From Beaufortia kweichowensis (taxonomy: Eukaryota > Chordata > Actinopteri > Cypriniformes > Gastromyzontidae), in the NCBI GenBank assembly GCA_019155185.1, contig CM032800.1, positions 17,876,938 through 17,940,937 on the forward strand: a stretch of DNA of 64,000 nucleotides, given 5' to 3'. Positions 24,620 to 34,764 of this stretch are shown here, piece by piece. Numbering within the stretch: the stretch's first letter is position 1; each line of letters starts with the position of its first letter. The notes below the pieces were generated by a model. It was given only the letters and a program-made list of their open reading frames with translations. It searched no databases and was not told where the DNA came from. The position numbers and the translations under genes are program-made.

Positions 24620-25353
24620 CGAGACCCACAGAGAGACCAAAAAGTCGGCACTGGCGGCCGGAGCCTAGACTGATGCTAGAGGTCAACAAAGACCGTCTGG
24701 ATTTTTTAGTGGATACTGGGGCCACTCATTCCACTTTGATCACTGACATTGACAAAAAAGACATTTCATCCAAAACAGTGGAGGTTATGGGTTTCTCTGG
24801 GGCTTGTGAAAGACTGCCATTTTCTAAACCATTGCCAGTGGCTGCTGGCAATCAAAAACTTTTACATGCTTTTTTACTACAAGAAGCTTTTGCTGCTGAG
24901 TTAGAGGGGTTAGAATGGGAAATACAGTGTTGTAACATCTTTGTGGGAAAAGAGGGAGTTGTAGGACAGGTAAAACTTACAGGTGACCAGGAGAAATGGT
25001 ACATGATGGGTCCCGGGGCACATCCACACATCACTTTAGCTGTACATCCAGAATATCAGGCAAAAGATCTAGGTCCAATGACTGCACGACTCACAACACT
25101 TACTGATTGGGAAAATACACAAATTCCTGGGGTAAAATACTCAAACACAGAACAGGCATACAAAATAGCTGCAGACACTAGTGATTTAGTGTTATTGACA
25201 CAACAATGGGTAACAAGATGGCATGGTAGGGAGCAAACCGATCATGAGTTAGCAGTAGCTATGTTACAGACATTACCATCACAATTTTGGTCACAAGGAC
25301 CATGTAGGGTGGGATGTAGGGTTCTGTTATTCTACTCCAGAAGTTCGTTTTGA
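24605..25353 (+). pseudogene. pro: Macro-ERV protease and start of pol
   Basis: The frame carries the aspartic protease signature Leu-Val-Asp-Thr-Gly-Ala-Thr-His-Ser, with the catalytic Asp at 24712-24714. It is open upstream to at least 24605, overlapping the end of gag in the -1 register, which suggests Pro-Pol is made by frameshifting rather than stop readthrough. The annotated Met at 24673 need not be used. About 225 codons follow, covering protease and the linker to reverse transcriptase. A frame change near 25320-25355 separates it from the RT frame. Confidence 0.85.
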
Positions 25354-25354
25354 G

Positions 25355-26200
25355 TTGAAGTCATATGAGCCCATTTGGCAATCTCAGTACCGGCATAAAC
25401 CAAAAGCTGAAGAGGGAATCACAGACACCATTCAAGGCCTCCTAGAGGCAGGTGTGCTGGAACCCTCAGTTTCGTACTGGAACACACCCATACTTCCCGT
25501 TGAGAAGCAAAACACAGGTAAATATCGAATGGTACATGACCTGAGGAAAATTAACCAAATTGTAAAAACACCAACTTTGCCAGTGCCGAATCCATACACA
25601 GCTCTGATCAACCTGACACCACAACACACATGGTTCACATGTATAGATTTGGCTAATGCTTTTTTCTGTCTGCCCTTGGCAGAAGAGTTGCGTGATGTGT
25701 TTTCATTTACCTTTCAGGGTCAGCAATACAGGTACACTAGACTACCACAAGGGTTTATTTTGTCACCAGGTATTTTCAATCATGCACTAAGAGAACTACT
25801 GAAACCTTGCACACTTCCAGAACATGTAGTGTTAATACAGTATGTTGATGATCTTTTGATAGCTGCAGAGACCACAGAAACATGTTTGGAGGCTACCAGA
25901 GCAGTGTTGTTGCAGTTACATGAGGTAGGCTTTAAAGTGAGTAAAGCTAAGTTGCAGCTCTGTAGACCACAAGTGACATTTTGGGAAGAATAGTTTCAGG
26001 ACAGGGTCTGGAATGTCACCACAACACAGATCAGCTATTTTGCATCACCCTAAACCAGTAACTGTTAAAGACATGCTGTCATTTCTAGGCCTAGCTGGTT
26101 TTAGCAGACACTTCATTCCGCAATTCACTGAACAAACTGTACTCGTTGAGGACATTGGTGAAGGAAAAGGGTTCACGCCAGTTAAGAGCAAATCTTGACT
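25355..26200 (+). pseudogene. pol: Macro-ERV reverse transcriptase (frameshifted)
   Basis: A 212-codon frame (25355-25993) holds the RT fingers and palm: Leu-Arg-Lys-Ile-Asn, the Asp-Leu-Ala-Asn-Ala-Phe-Phe motif, Leu-Pro-Gln-Gly-Phe, and catalytic Tyr-Val-Asp-Asp at 25841-25852 (residues 163-166). After a frame break near 25990 the thumb continues in the 26013-26198 frame (Phe-Leu-Gly-Leu-Ala-Gly-Phe-Ser-Arg). All catalytic motifs are present, but no single frame spans the domain. Confidence 0.93.
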
Positions 26201-26729
26201 GGACAACTGAAGCAGAACAAAAATTCATTGCATTGAAACAAAGCACTGTCAAGTGCAGCTGAATTGGCTGCACCCGATTACTCCATGCCCTTTACTTGGA
26301 CGTTTCCAGAGTCTGGAGAAAACGGTGAAATGGTGTGCTTTTCCAGAAAGCATCTGGAGAAAGAAAAGTATTGATGTATTTGAGCATTTTGCTCGACAGC
26401 ACTGAACAGAAACAGCCGCCGCACACGGTATGCAACAGGTTTGGCAAAAATTTTGCAGAAAACAGCTCATGTAGTTATGGGCCATCAGCCGCTTGTTCTC
26501 ACATCTCACAAAGTTGTGGCTTACATTAATTCTGTTTCTTTCACAATGTCCTCACTCAGACAATGCCGCGATTCAAAAAGTTTTGAGCTCACCAAATGTC
26601 ACATTCACTCCACGAAGGCATCAATATGGCAGATGGTATGTTAGCTGGATAACCCTCACGAGTGTCAAACAATTGTTGAAGCAGAATCAAAGATAAGATC
26701 AGATCTTCAGGCAACCCGTTGGAGGGAGA

Positions 26730-27200
26730 AGTAGAAAACTTGTATTGTGATGGTTGTTGCTATAGAGATGGTAGGGGAGATCTGGAAAGCCGGTTAGCGC
26801 GGTGGTGAGAGTGAAAGGGATTGTTTTGAAACTGTTATATCTACTGTTTTACAGGAAACAGTCAGCGAAGAGCAGAAGTTTTGGGGTTGATTGACGCATT
26901 GAGATGGGCTGCAGGTAAAAGAGTTAACATTTACAGTGACTCAGCATACGCAGTGGGGAGCACTGCACGTGGAGCTGTCAAAATGGCAAAGAGCAGGGTT
27001 TGTAACCAGCGATGGCAGTACCATTAAGCATGAGGTTGAAATGCAAGATCTGTCAGAAGTTTATCATGTTACCAGCAGCAGTAGCTGCCATTAAATGCAA
27101 GCGGTCATGAGAAACTACGGTCCAGCACATCAGCAGGGAATCGGGCAGGAAGATGCAGCAGCTAAACAGGCAGCAGGGTATGGTGTTGACAAGCAATTAG
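26730..27200 (+). pseudogene. pol: Macro-ERV RNase H (decayed)
   Basis: Tyr-Cys-Asp-Gly near 26742 marks the first strand. After frame changes, an Ala-Leu-Arg-Trp-Ala helix and Tyr-Ser-Asp-Ser-Ala-Tyr-Ala-Val-Gly (about 26900-26960) give the Asp-containing RNase H signature. Several stops and shifts between 26200 and 27540 make this the most damaged part of pol. Confidence 0.75.
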
Positions 27201-27379
27201 TAACCGCAGACAAATCTGTTTTAGATATCTCTGCCAACTCTGGATTTCGATGTAATCGGATTAGCACAGAGTGAAGCATCTCGCTAAAGAGAAGTCTGTG
27301 TGGTTGAGTAAAGGAGCAATTTTTGTAATGGTGTATGGAGAGCACCTGATGGCAGACCTGTGCTACCACCACCATTGGT

Positions 27380-28340
27380 AAAATCATTGTTAACTGAAGC
27401 TCATGGGCTGGCCCACGTGGGGAAGCTTACAGATGAAGAGAAATTTAACTCACTGGTGGCATCCATACCTAATTTTAACAAACATTTCTCCGTGAATGCC
27501 ATTTGTGTCAGGGTTATAATGTGCGAGGCATACTGAGACCAGATCAGGGAGCTTTCCTATGCGGACTGGCCCTGGAGAGGAAGTGGTAATTGATTACACA
27601 CAGACATGGGGAGAACGAGCACAAGGAAAGAGATACTTGTTGGTTTTGGTGGATAGTTTCACTGGATGGCCAGAGGCATGGCCCACAAAATCTGAAGACA
27701 GTAAGTCTGTGATTAAGTGTTTGGTAAACTACTACATTCCCAGATACGGGTTTCCTAGGAAAATCAGGTCAGACAATGGGTCTCATTTCAAGAGTGAACA
27801 TTTGAGGTGGGTTGAAGAGGCTTTAGGCCTAAAACATTCTTTTTGGGAACAGTGTACCACCCCAGTCTCAGGGGAAAGTTGAACGAATGAACAGAAACCT
27901 CAAAACCAAATTGGCAAAAAATCTGCATGCAGACAAAATGAATTGGGTACAAGCATTGCCTATTGCCCTTATGGCAGTTCGCTGTTCTGTAAACAAGACC
28001 ACGGGTTTCACACCATTTGAACTTCTGACAGGGCGCCAGTTTCCTGGCCCAAGCGCAGCGCTAGATAGAAATGATTGTCCCTCACTAATGTATAAACCAT
28101 ACTATGATCAATTACATGCTCTAGTTACAGGTTTTTCCAACCAGGTAGCAAACACAACTGATCCTGCTCCATATGATGCCAAAGTGCCGACTGCTGAGTG
28201 GGTTCGTCTGAAGGTGTTCAAGAGAAAGTGGAGCGAGCCGAGGTGGACAGATCCGCTAAGGGTGGTTGAGCGCACCTCACATGGTGTGCGGTGGAAGGAA
28301 AGGTGACACCTGGTACCATTGGTCCTGTTGCGTTCAAGCA
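27380..28340 (+). pseudogene. pol: Macro-ERV integrase (frameshifted)
   Basis: The zinc-binding half is readable at about 27390-27510. The core frame 27559-27882 has Asp12 (Val-Ile-Asp-Tyr) and Asp72 (Arg-Ser-Asp-Asn-Gly). After a one-base break the next frame (27887-28306) follows the catalytic Glu codon at 27881-27883, giving DD35E spacing. The C-terminal domain has Lys-Val-Phe-Lys-Arg-Lys-Trp and, in the next frame, Thr-Trp-Tyr-His, typical of gamma/epsilon-type integrases. This last piece is in the same frame as the macro domain, so integrase and macro domain are joined in one reading frame. Confidence 0.9.
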
Positions 28341-28955
28341 GACGACTCAAGTCGGAGACTAGAGGATATTAGGTTGGCCCTGAAGGAACTTCAGAGCAAA
28401 GAGGGGAAGGTGAACACACACCAGCACGACACAGACACAGACATCACAGATATTACACATCCTCAGCAAAACACAGAACAAAACACAAGCACTGAAAACA
28501 TAATTGACACACAAAACACACAAACAGAAGTGATACACACTGGAGACTCTGACTTTTCACTGATATACACACAAGGAGATTTATTCACCAGCCCACCCAC
28601 AGAGACATTGGCACACTGTGTAAGCAAAGACTGTGCATTTGGAGCAGGTATTGCCAAAGAATTCAAAAGAAGATTTGGGGTTGAAAAAGTGAGACAACAG
28701 CAAAAGGGGGTGGGAGAATGTGCATTCACTACTGAGGGCAGCAGAAAAATGTTCCATTTGATTACAAAAGAGTGTGTTACAGACCTGCCAACATATGATA
28801 ACTTTACAAAAAGTATTCAGTGTGGTATCCAGAAAATCTCAATCCCAAAAATAGGTTGTGGCAGAGACAAGCTGAACTGGGGAGAAGTGGAGGAGATTTT
28901 ACTAAGAGAATTCCAGGGCTCTGGAATAACAATAACTGTATATGAACTGCCATAA
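28266..28955 (+). CDS. Pol C-terminal extension with OARD1/TARG1-type macro domain
   Basis: An uninterrupted 229-codon frame. Residues 14-22 are the integrase tail (Asp-Thr-Trp-Tyr-His), residues 23-48 a helical stretch, and residues 49-92 a Thr/Asn/Gln/Asp-rich linker. Residues 96-229 are a macro domain. Family signatures are Gly-Asp-Leu-Phe (104-107), Ala-His-Cys-Val (116-119), Gly-Ala-Gly-Ile-Ala (126-130), Leu-Ile-Thr-Lys (165-168) and Ile-Gly-Cys-Gly-Arg-Asp (196-201). Lys168 and Asp201 correspond to the catalytic Lys84 and Asp125 known in human OARD1 (TARG1), which removes ADP-ribose from glutamate. The two are 33 residues apart here versus 41 in the human enzyme, so a helix or loop is shortened. 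The start shown is only the first Met after a frame break; the domain is probably made as the end of Pol and then cleaved, or from a spliced RNA. Role inferred: reversal of host ADP-ribosylation, or ADP-ribose binding. Confidence 0.92.
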   Translation: MSAPHMVCGGRKGDTWYHWSCCVQADDSSRRLEDIRLALKELQSKEGKVNTHQHDTDTDITDITHPQQNTEQNTSTENIIDTQNTQTEVIHTGDSDFSLIYTQGDLFTSPPTETLAHCVSKDCAFGAGIAKEFKRRFGVEKVRQQQKGVGECAFTTEGSRKMFHLITKECVTDLPTYDNFTKSIQCGIQKISIPKIGCGRDKLNWGEVEEILLREFQGSGITITVYELP

Positions 28956-29044
28956 ATGTTAATCTGTTCACAGGAAAAGGACAGACGAGACAACATCAAG
29001 AGACATTGAACTGATGGTGAACCAATCAATGATAACATATTTAC

Positions 29045-29085
29045 TGTTTTCTTTTTATTGTTCTTTTTACTATTTTTCTTTACAG
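29045..29085 (+). promoter_or_regulatory. Candidate env splice acceptor
   Basis: A long T-rich tract ending TTTCTTTACAG at 29085 lies 90 bp after the macro-domain stop and upstream of the env leader Met (29452). This is the expected place for the acceptor of a subgenomic env RNA. A weaker acceptor-like CTGTTCACAG is near 28965-28974. Confidence 0.5.
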
Positions 29086-29133
29086 GTACAGAGGTTATAC
29101 ATTTAACAAATTGTCTTACAAAAAGTTTATGTT

Positions 29134-29219
29134 AATGGTTTAAGATTTTGAGTGTGTATTCAATCAGTATTCATTTATTTCAATGGTTTAAGATTTTGAG
29201 TGTGTATTCAATCAGTATT
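29134..29219. repeat. 48-bp-period direct repeat in the pol-env spacer
   Basis: About 38 bases beginning AATGGTTTAAGATTTTGAGT occur at 29134 and again at 29182. A shorter GTTTAAGATTTTAA echo follows near 29223 and 29289. Non-coding; local tandem duplication. Confidence 0.85.
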
Positions 29220-29451
29220 ATATGTTTAAGATTTTAAGGTTTTATATTTTACAGAAGTGTTATTTCTTTTAAAGTGTTTCATCTTATGTTTTAAGATTTT
29301 AAAGTGGAGTTTAGATCTTTTACAGGGTGTTTTGAATTTAACATATTTGCTTTGACTCAGTATAAATAGGGTCTTGTTTAGCTTATTTTATTATTATTTT
29401 TTTTTTAAAACCAAAAACAATACAAAATAACAAAAAACCATACTATAAAAA

Positions 29452-31436
29452 ATGAAGCTTTGGGAAAACTGGAGATTGTTGGGAGTATTAGCAGCCATAT
29501 CATGTACAATTGTGGGGATTATTTACTTAATAGAACATTTCCAGAATAGAGGGATCCTTTATTGCTGAGGAAGGGAAGATCGGTTGGCACTGATGAGTGC
29601 GTAAGAAAATATGGGGGCATTGAGCTGAATTATGAGAGTGGGATGACAACATCGTACACATTTGATTTTATGTCTGGTAATTGATTGTAAAGGTGACAAT
29701 GTCTCATGGAAAGGGTTAGATGTATATCTATGCATGGATCATGGGGTAGATAGGCATTGTGCGACAACAGAAAACATTTTGTAGAAGGATGATGTAAGAG
29801 CTGGAACCAGGTAGTAGGACACATGGGAATTGGAGATCTACCAGTAAGGAGTTATGGGGAGACTAAAAATACAGAGAGATTATAGTGTCGGACAGAACCC
29901 AATAACTTTGTCTATAGGACCATGGGAGGAACCAAGTGGGATAAAAAGTAGACAGCTATATTTAGTATTGGGGGTAGATGTGACAGGAACAGACCCAAAG
30001 GCTATAGTAAAAATCAACTTTAAAAGACGAGCGCCAATTCCTACAGGTAACCGAGATGAGGTAAACGGAACTAAAATAGAGTTAAAACCATCTAAGGATG
30101 TAGTATTAACTGTAGACTATACTAAACTCAGCCCTGAGGACGTTATTGAAAGAGCTACAGGATATGGGGGAAAGTAACTTGTGGTTAGATTGGTTAATTG
30201 CCACGGCTAAAGAACAAGGGATGGGAAATTGTGTGGGATGTGCCAAAGCACTCGTCTGTTTACTGAACCTGCTCCTTTACATCCGGGAGGATACTGGGGT
30301 ATCAATGTATGTTAAGCCTAACAAAATGGCTACACCCACCAAATTGCACTGTATTAGCCTCAATATTCCCACCTATAAACAATAGTTCAAGAACTGGGCC
30401 TTTCACTCCAAGAGAAGGGAACTACACTTGTTTTAATATCACTAGGGTAGATGCAAACATTAACCTGGGAGAAATTGATAGCAACTGGTGTAAGGTTACG
30501 TTAACTGATAGTGGTGATATATTAGGATCATGGGCAAGGGCAGGATTGTATTATTACTGTGGAGGAAGAAGATTGTTGATAAGAGTGCCCAAAGGGTCAA
30601 AAGGGACTTGTGCTATGGTGAGATTGGGAGCTCTATTGGTTTTAATAGGGGATTTGGCAAAAACTAAGAGATTAAAAGGGGAGACAGGAATAGCTGAATT
30701 AACTAGGCGAAGGAGACGACACATTTTGTCCAAAATAGATGCTAGTTCATTTGATCTAACTACAAATAGCCCTACTTACATAGATGCAATTGGGATTCCG
30801 AGAGGGGTACCAAACGAGCATAAATTAGTTGATCAAATAGCATCAGGATTTGAAAACATACCCATTGTAGCGGCCCTTTTTCCAGTGACTCCAAACAAAA
30901 ACGTTGATAGAATAAATTATGTGCACTATAACATAATGAAGTTGGCCAATTTGACCAGAGATGCAGTAGAGGGACTTGCTGAGCAATTAGCCCCGACCTC
31001 GTTAATGGCGACGCAGAACAGAATGGCGCTGGACATGCTTCTCGCTGAAAAAGGGGGCGTGTGCTCGATGTTTGGGGATTCATGTTGTACCTACATACCA
31101 AATAATACAGCTCCAGATGGATCAGTGACAAGAGCACTAAAAGGTTTAAGGGTTCTGTCAGCAACCATGCAGACACACTCTGGTGTACATAACCCTATGG
31201 AGGAATGGATGAACAAAATGTTTGGAAAATGGAAATCAATAATAGTGTCATTACTTTTATCTATGGCTACTTTTCTGGGTATTTTAGTTACTTGTGGTTG
31301 TTGTTGTATTCCTTGCATTCGATCTCTATGCAATCGTATTATAGTTACAGCTATTGAGGAGAAGCAACCACCTCCTTACCAGATGCCGCTGTTGGGGCTC
31401 CACAGCGAGAGTGATGTTGTAGAAGAAGAGATTTGA
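29452..31436 (+). pseudogene. env: Macro-ERV env (frameshifted, gamma-type)
   Basis: Env mediates receptor binding and membrane fusion. A short leader frame starts at 29452 with a hydrophobic segment at about residues 8-27, then shifts. A middle frame (29854-30177) and a short stretch near 30180-30290 hold the surface subunit, including a Cys-Val-Gly-Cys (CXXC) motif. The last frame (30309-31436, 375 codons) runs through a multibasic furin-type site (residues 133-137), a hydrophobic fusion region, CX6CC (252-260) and a membrane anchor (about 311-328) followed by a Cys cluster. The cytoplasmic tail holds Pro-Pro-Pro-Tyr (354-357). CXXC plus CX6CC indicates a covalently linked gamma-type Env. 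At least three breaks lie in the surface part, while the transmembrane part is open. Confidence 0.9.
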
Positions 31437-31460
31437 GTCGATCTCCTGTTTCAGGAGATC

Positions 31461-31471
31461 GAAAGGGGGAT
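31461..31471 (+). promoter_or_regulatory. Polypurine tract
   Basis: GAAAGGGGGAT directly precedes the 3' LTR and is the expected plus-strand primer site. It follows the env stop by about 25 bases. Confidence 0.85.
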
Positions 31472-32196
31472 TAAAGGGAAATTGTATTCATCATGTTTTA
31501 ACTTTCCTTTACAGAGTTTGACATTAATCATTTGTCTTTACAGAGTTCAACATTAATCATTATTTAACTCTGATATATTCTTGTGTTTTAATAACCATTA
31601 TTTACTCTCATATATTTTGGTGTTGATATTAATCATTATAATAACATTAATCAATAGAACAATATTAATCACTATTTGCTATATATATATATTCATAGTC
31701 TTATGTGCTTGGCAGTGGAAATTTACCAAGGAGAGAGAAGAACCGGTATAACCATATATGAAATGTGCTATCTTAGGTCGAAGTGCCCTAAGCACTCCGA
31801 ATATGTCTTTTGCCCTTTACAAAATGTTGTTTGTGCAGACTAAGCGATTATCTTTGCAGACCTAGCAGGAAAGCTGGAGATAACCATGCCCAAATTCGGG
31901 AAAAAGGTGCCAACAGGTCTGGGTTGCTGGCCTTGGCAGCTGTCCACGACCATCAAGAAGAAGACTTTAAATACTGAAAGTTTTAGGGAAAGAGAGGTCA
32001 CTTGGTCGTATTGCTCGATTGGTGAACTCCTAGAATTATATAACTAGGGACAGAATTCTGCATATTTTCTTCAAGTGTGATTTTCTTCAATATATATTTT
32101 GATTGTTAAAATAAATCATTTTAAAGATACTTTTTGAGTCTTCATTCCTGGATAAACGAACACGCGGACTTGAAGGATTAATTGCCAAGTCCAACA
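31472..32196 (+). repeat. Macro-ERV 3' LTR
   Basis: 725 bp, same termini as the 5' LTR (TAAAGGG...CCAACA). Differences from the 5' copy are few: a GA insertion and a C insertion near 31730, three substitutions near 31786-31802, a small change near 31920 and one near 32059. The polyadenylation signal AATAAA is at 32110-32115. This degree of identity indicates a fairly recent insertion. Confidence 0.95.
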
Positions 32197-32200
32197 TTAG
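32197..32200. repeat. Target-site duplication, right (TTAG)
   Basis: TTAG directly after the 3' LTR matches 20377-20380, so the element between is one integration event. Confidence 0.85.
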
Positions 32201-32927
32201 TAACATCCATATAAGGAAATATAAACACATAGATCATGAAGAACTTTTGACCTCGATATACAGATCATGAGACACATGCTGAAGTGAGAAAGCAGTACAT
32301 GTCTTAAATCATAGGTCATGGCTAAGATTTCAATGAAGTAGCTTGCAACATACTTAGATAACATACACAAACAAATTCTGAATTTCTCAATTAGCTATTG
32401 CAACAAATTCTGTAAATATGACACACAGGACAAATCACATTCAATAGCACAAGTCTGATTGGATCTTAAATGGCTTATGTATAGAAACGCTGACACTTCA
32501 GATCTAACCCTTTTTAATGATTGGATTGTCATTTAACGTGTGTTGGAAATCAGTGGGCCTTCTGTTTGAAACCATACCAATGATTTTAATTAAAACTCAG
32601 GTTGACTTCCACCTTTGTTTATGCAATCTGAACTTAAACGATTAATGTGTGACTGTAATCTTCATATGTCTATGTACATGGCAATGTTTCACAGAAGTTA
32701 ACAGAATATTGTAACAATAGTTTATATATTGTAATTAAATTAATATTATGCATAGAGTTTTATGTGTAAGATGTTATGTGGTTTTGTGTGTATGATAGAC
32801 TTTAGAACCTAGTGAAGTAACACTTTTGGAATCTATAGGCCTGTTATCAGACTTGATGCTTAGTGTTTTGAGCCTGGATGGATTTTAAGATTATACCAGG
32901 TAACAATGTTATGAAGTTGTGGTGGTG

Positions 32928-32989
32928 AAAAGTGTGTGCACTATATGTTTTTGTCTGGGGAGACAAAAACATATAGTGCACACACTTTT
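32928..32989. repeat. Perfect 29-bp inverted repeat with GGGG loop
   Basis: Arms 32928-32956 and 32961-32989 are exact reverse complements, separated only by GGGG. With one bulged base the pairing extends by GTG/CAC. Arm content includes GTGTGTGCACTATATG. It could be a fold-back mutation, a small RNA hairpin, or a sequencing or assembly artefact. Confidence 0.9.
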
Positions 32990-34497
32990 TCACAATTTAC
33001 ACCTTTTAGTTCTGGTGCTACACCAAAAGGCCATTAAACTACTTCTGCAACGGTGTAGTGTTGTGAGATGTAAATGGCCCTTAAAATTATTATCACACTC
33101 ATCTCCTGCATTTCAGGTTGTCAGACACTTCTCTGGTTTCTGTACTACAGGAGTAACAGTGATCAGCCTGAAAGGAAAGATGCTAAGATCACATACATAG
33201 ATGTTTCACTTCTAGATGTTTCAATCCTTTGGATAATTTGCATTAAAACATGTGTCATATTCAGTTTCTACTGATGCTCACAACCACATTGTCTTAGTGC
33301 AGTCTAAGTGTGTATCACTTTAAGCAATTAACCCTTCACAGTCTGCTATGTCCTAAGCACTAGAAGCCATAGTTATGATGGGGAAATTTCTGGATTAAGC
33401 TGGTGACTTTATTGTCATTCTAATCCTAAACCCATATGGCTTCCTTTCCAGTTGCCCATCAGTTTATTCAGATCTCAGGGTTTACAGCCAGTTCACATGT
33501 TGTTGTGCTGGCCACTTAGTAATTGTTATTTTATGGTACTATTCCCACTTTACCATTTGAGATCTTTGGGATCTGGAGGGTGCTGTGGAATTTCAGTGTG
33601 CTCTTTAGCATTATTCATTGTTAACAGTTTTCACTGCTCAGCTATTAAACTAAAGCTTGTGGTTGATGTAATCTTACTTGGTGTTTCTCAGTAAAAGATT
33701 ATTTTGATTCACTGTCACTTGTGCCATGGTATTTGCTTTGAGCTTTGAGCACTATTTTTATGGTTTTCCCATTCTTTAGACATCTGGACAAAATTGTCCT
33801 TTTCCCCACAGAATCTCAGAGAGCTGAGAGCTTTGGTCCTTCCAAAGCTTCAGCTTTCACAATCTCTAGACAACTGGACTAAATTGTTTCTTTAACAATT
33901 CCCACCATCTCATAAAAGAAGAGATCAGACCTAGAATTTTCAAACAGTGTTGACACTGTATTATGTACTGGTGTTAAAATGGCACATTTGCATTCTATAA
34001 TTTGTGCTATTGTCACATCAATCAGTTTAACCAAAGTGCTCTTTTCATACACAGACACATTGAATTGCACAGACATTTTAAGGTATCCAATCCTTGCAAC
34101 ACTGTTCTTTAATTTTACCCTTAGTTAAAGAACAGAACAAAATTCGGATGATGTTACTCCAATTTAACATGTTTTTGTGTTGCTCTCCGAGCAAGAGAAT
34201 TTGTCCTTCATCCACATTGCTACTATCATGTCCCTAATAATGTGGTCCCATCTAATTCTTAAGCCCCACTGGATACGGTCTCCAGTCTAATAGTGGGTAT
34301 TCAGACCCATTGAGGTCTATATGAGGAGTGCATAACTTTCCCTTAACACTTCTAATAGGCAAAAAGAATTTACTCAACACCACAGCTGGGGAGAAGGAAC
34401 ATGGAAAACCTAAACCTCTTGCTCGGGCAAATCTGAATGTTGCACCGAGAAGACTTAACTCGCATTTTTGAGATCACGTCGGTGTCACCAAGTTGTA

Positions 34498-34742
34498 AAT
34501 CCAATGGCGTGGGTGAAGGTATCAGCGCTTTCAGTCTCCTCTTAGTGCAGTTAATAGAATTGACTCTGTTCATAAGTAAACTCTGACTCCATTTGTAAAT
34601 TCCCATACTCTTAATTATTCGTTCATTAGGGACCCGATGTCGCACAGAGCCTCACTCTGGCCGGGATAAGTGGAATCCAATGGCGTGGGCGAAGGTATCA
34701 GCGCATTCAGTCTTCTCTTTTTGCAGTTAATAGAATTGACTC
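34498..34742. repeat. Direct repeat pair of about 68 bp, period 176
   Basis: AATCCAATGGCGTGGGTGAA... at 34498-34565 recurs at 34674-34742 with a handful of changes. Both end in GCAGTTAATAGAATTGACTC. The unit is not found elsewhere in the window. It directly abuts the solo LTR insertion site. Confidence 0.85.
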
Positions 34743-34764
34743 GGTAACACCAGACTCTGTCTAA

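Larger units (their letters stand above)
32201..34760. other. Spacer without recognisable genes
   Basis: No conserved coding domain was seen on either strand. The first few hundred bases should be the displaced U3 part of the ERV-B LTR, but its outer end could not be located. Contains the perfect hairpin at 32928-32989 and a direct repeat at 34498/34674, listed separately. Open frames up to 93 codons look like chance frames. Confidence 0.5.

Noticed and set aside
24257..24725. Overlapping frames on both strands across gag NC/pro
   Set aside because: Shadows of gag and pro caused by Arg/Gly-rich codons.
30772..31333. Minus-strand frames across env
   Set aside because: Antisense shadows of the env frame, with no independent motif.
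20381..32196. Assignment of the macro-ERV to foamy-like viruses
   Set aside because: Its CCHC nucleocapsid, CXXC/CX6CC Env, 4-bp duplications and integrase tail fit gamma/epsilon-like retroviruses.
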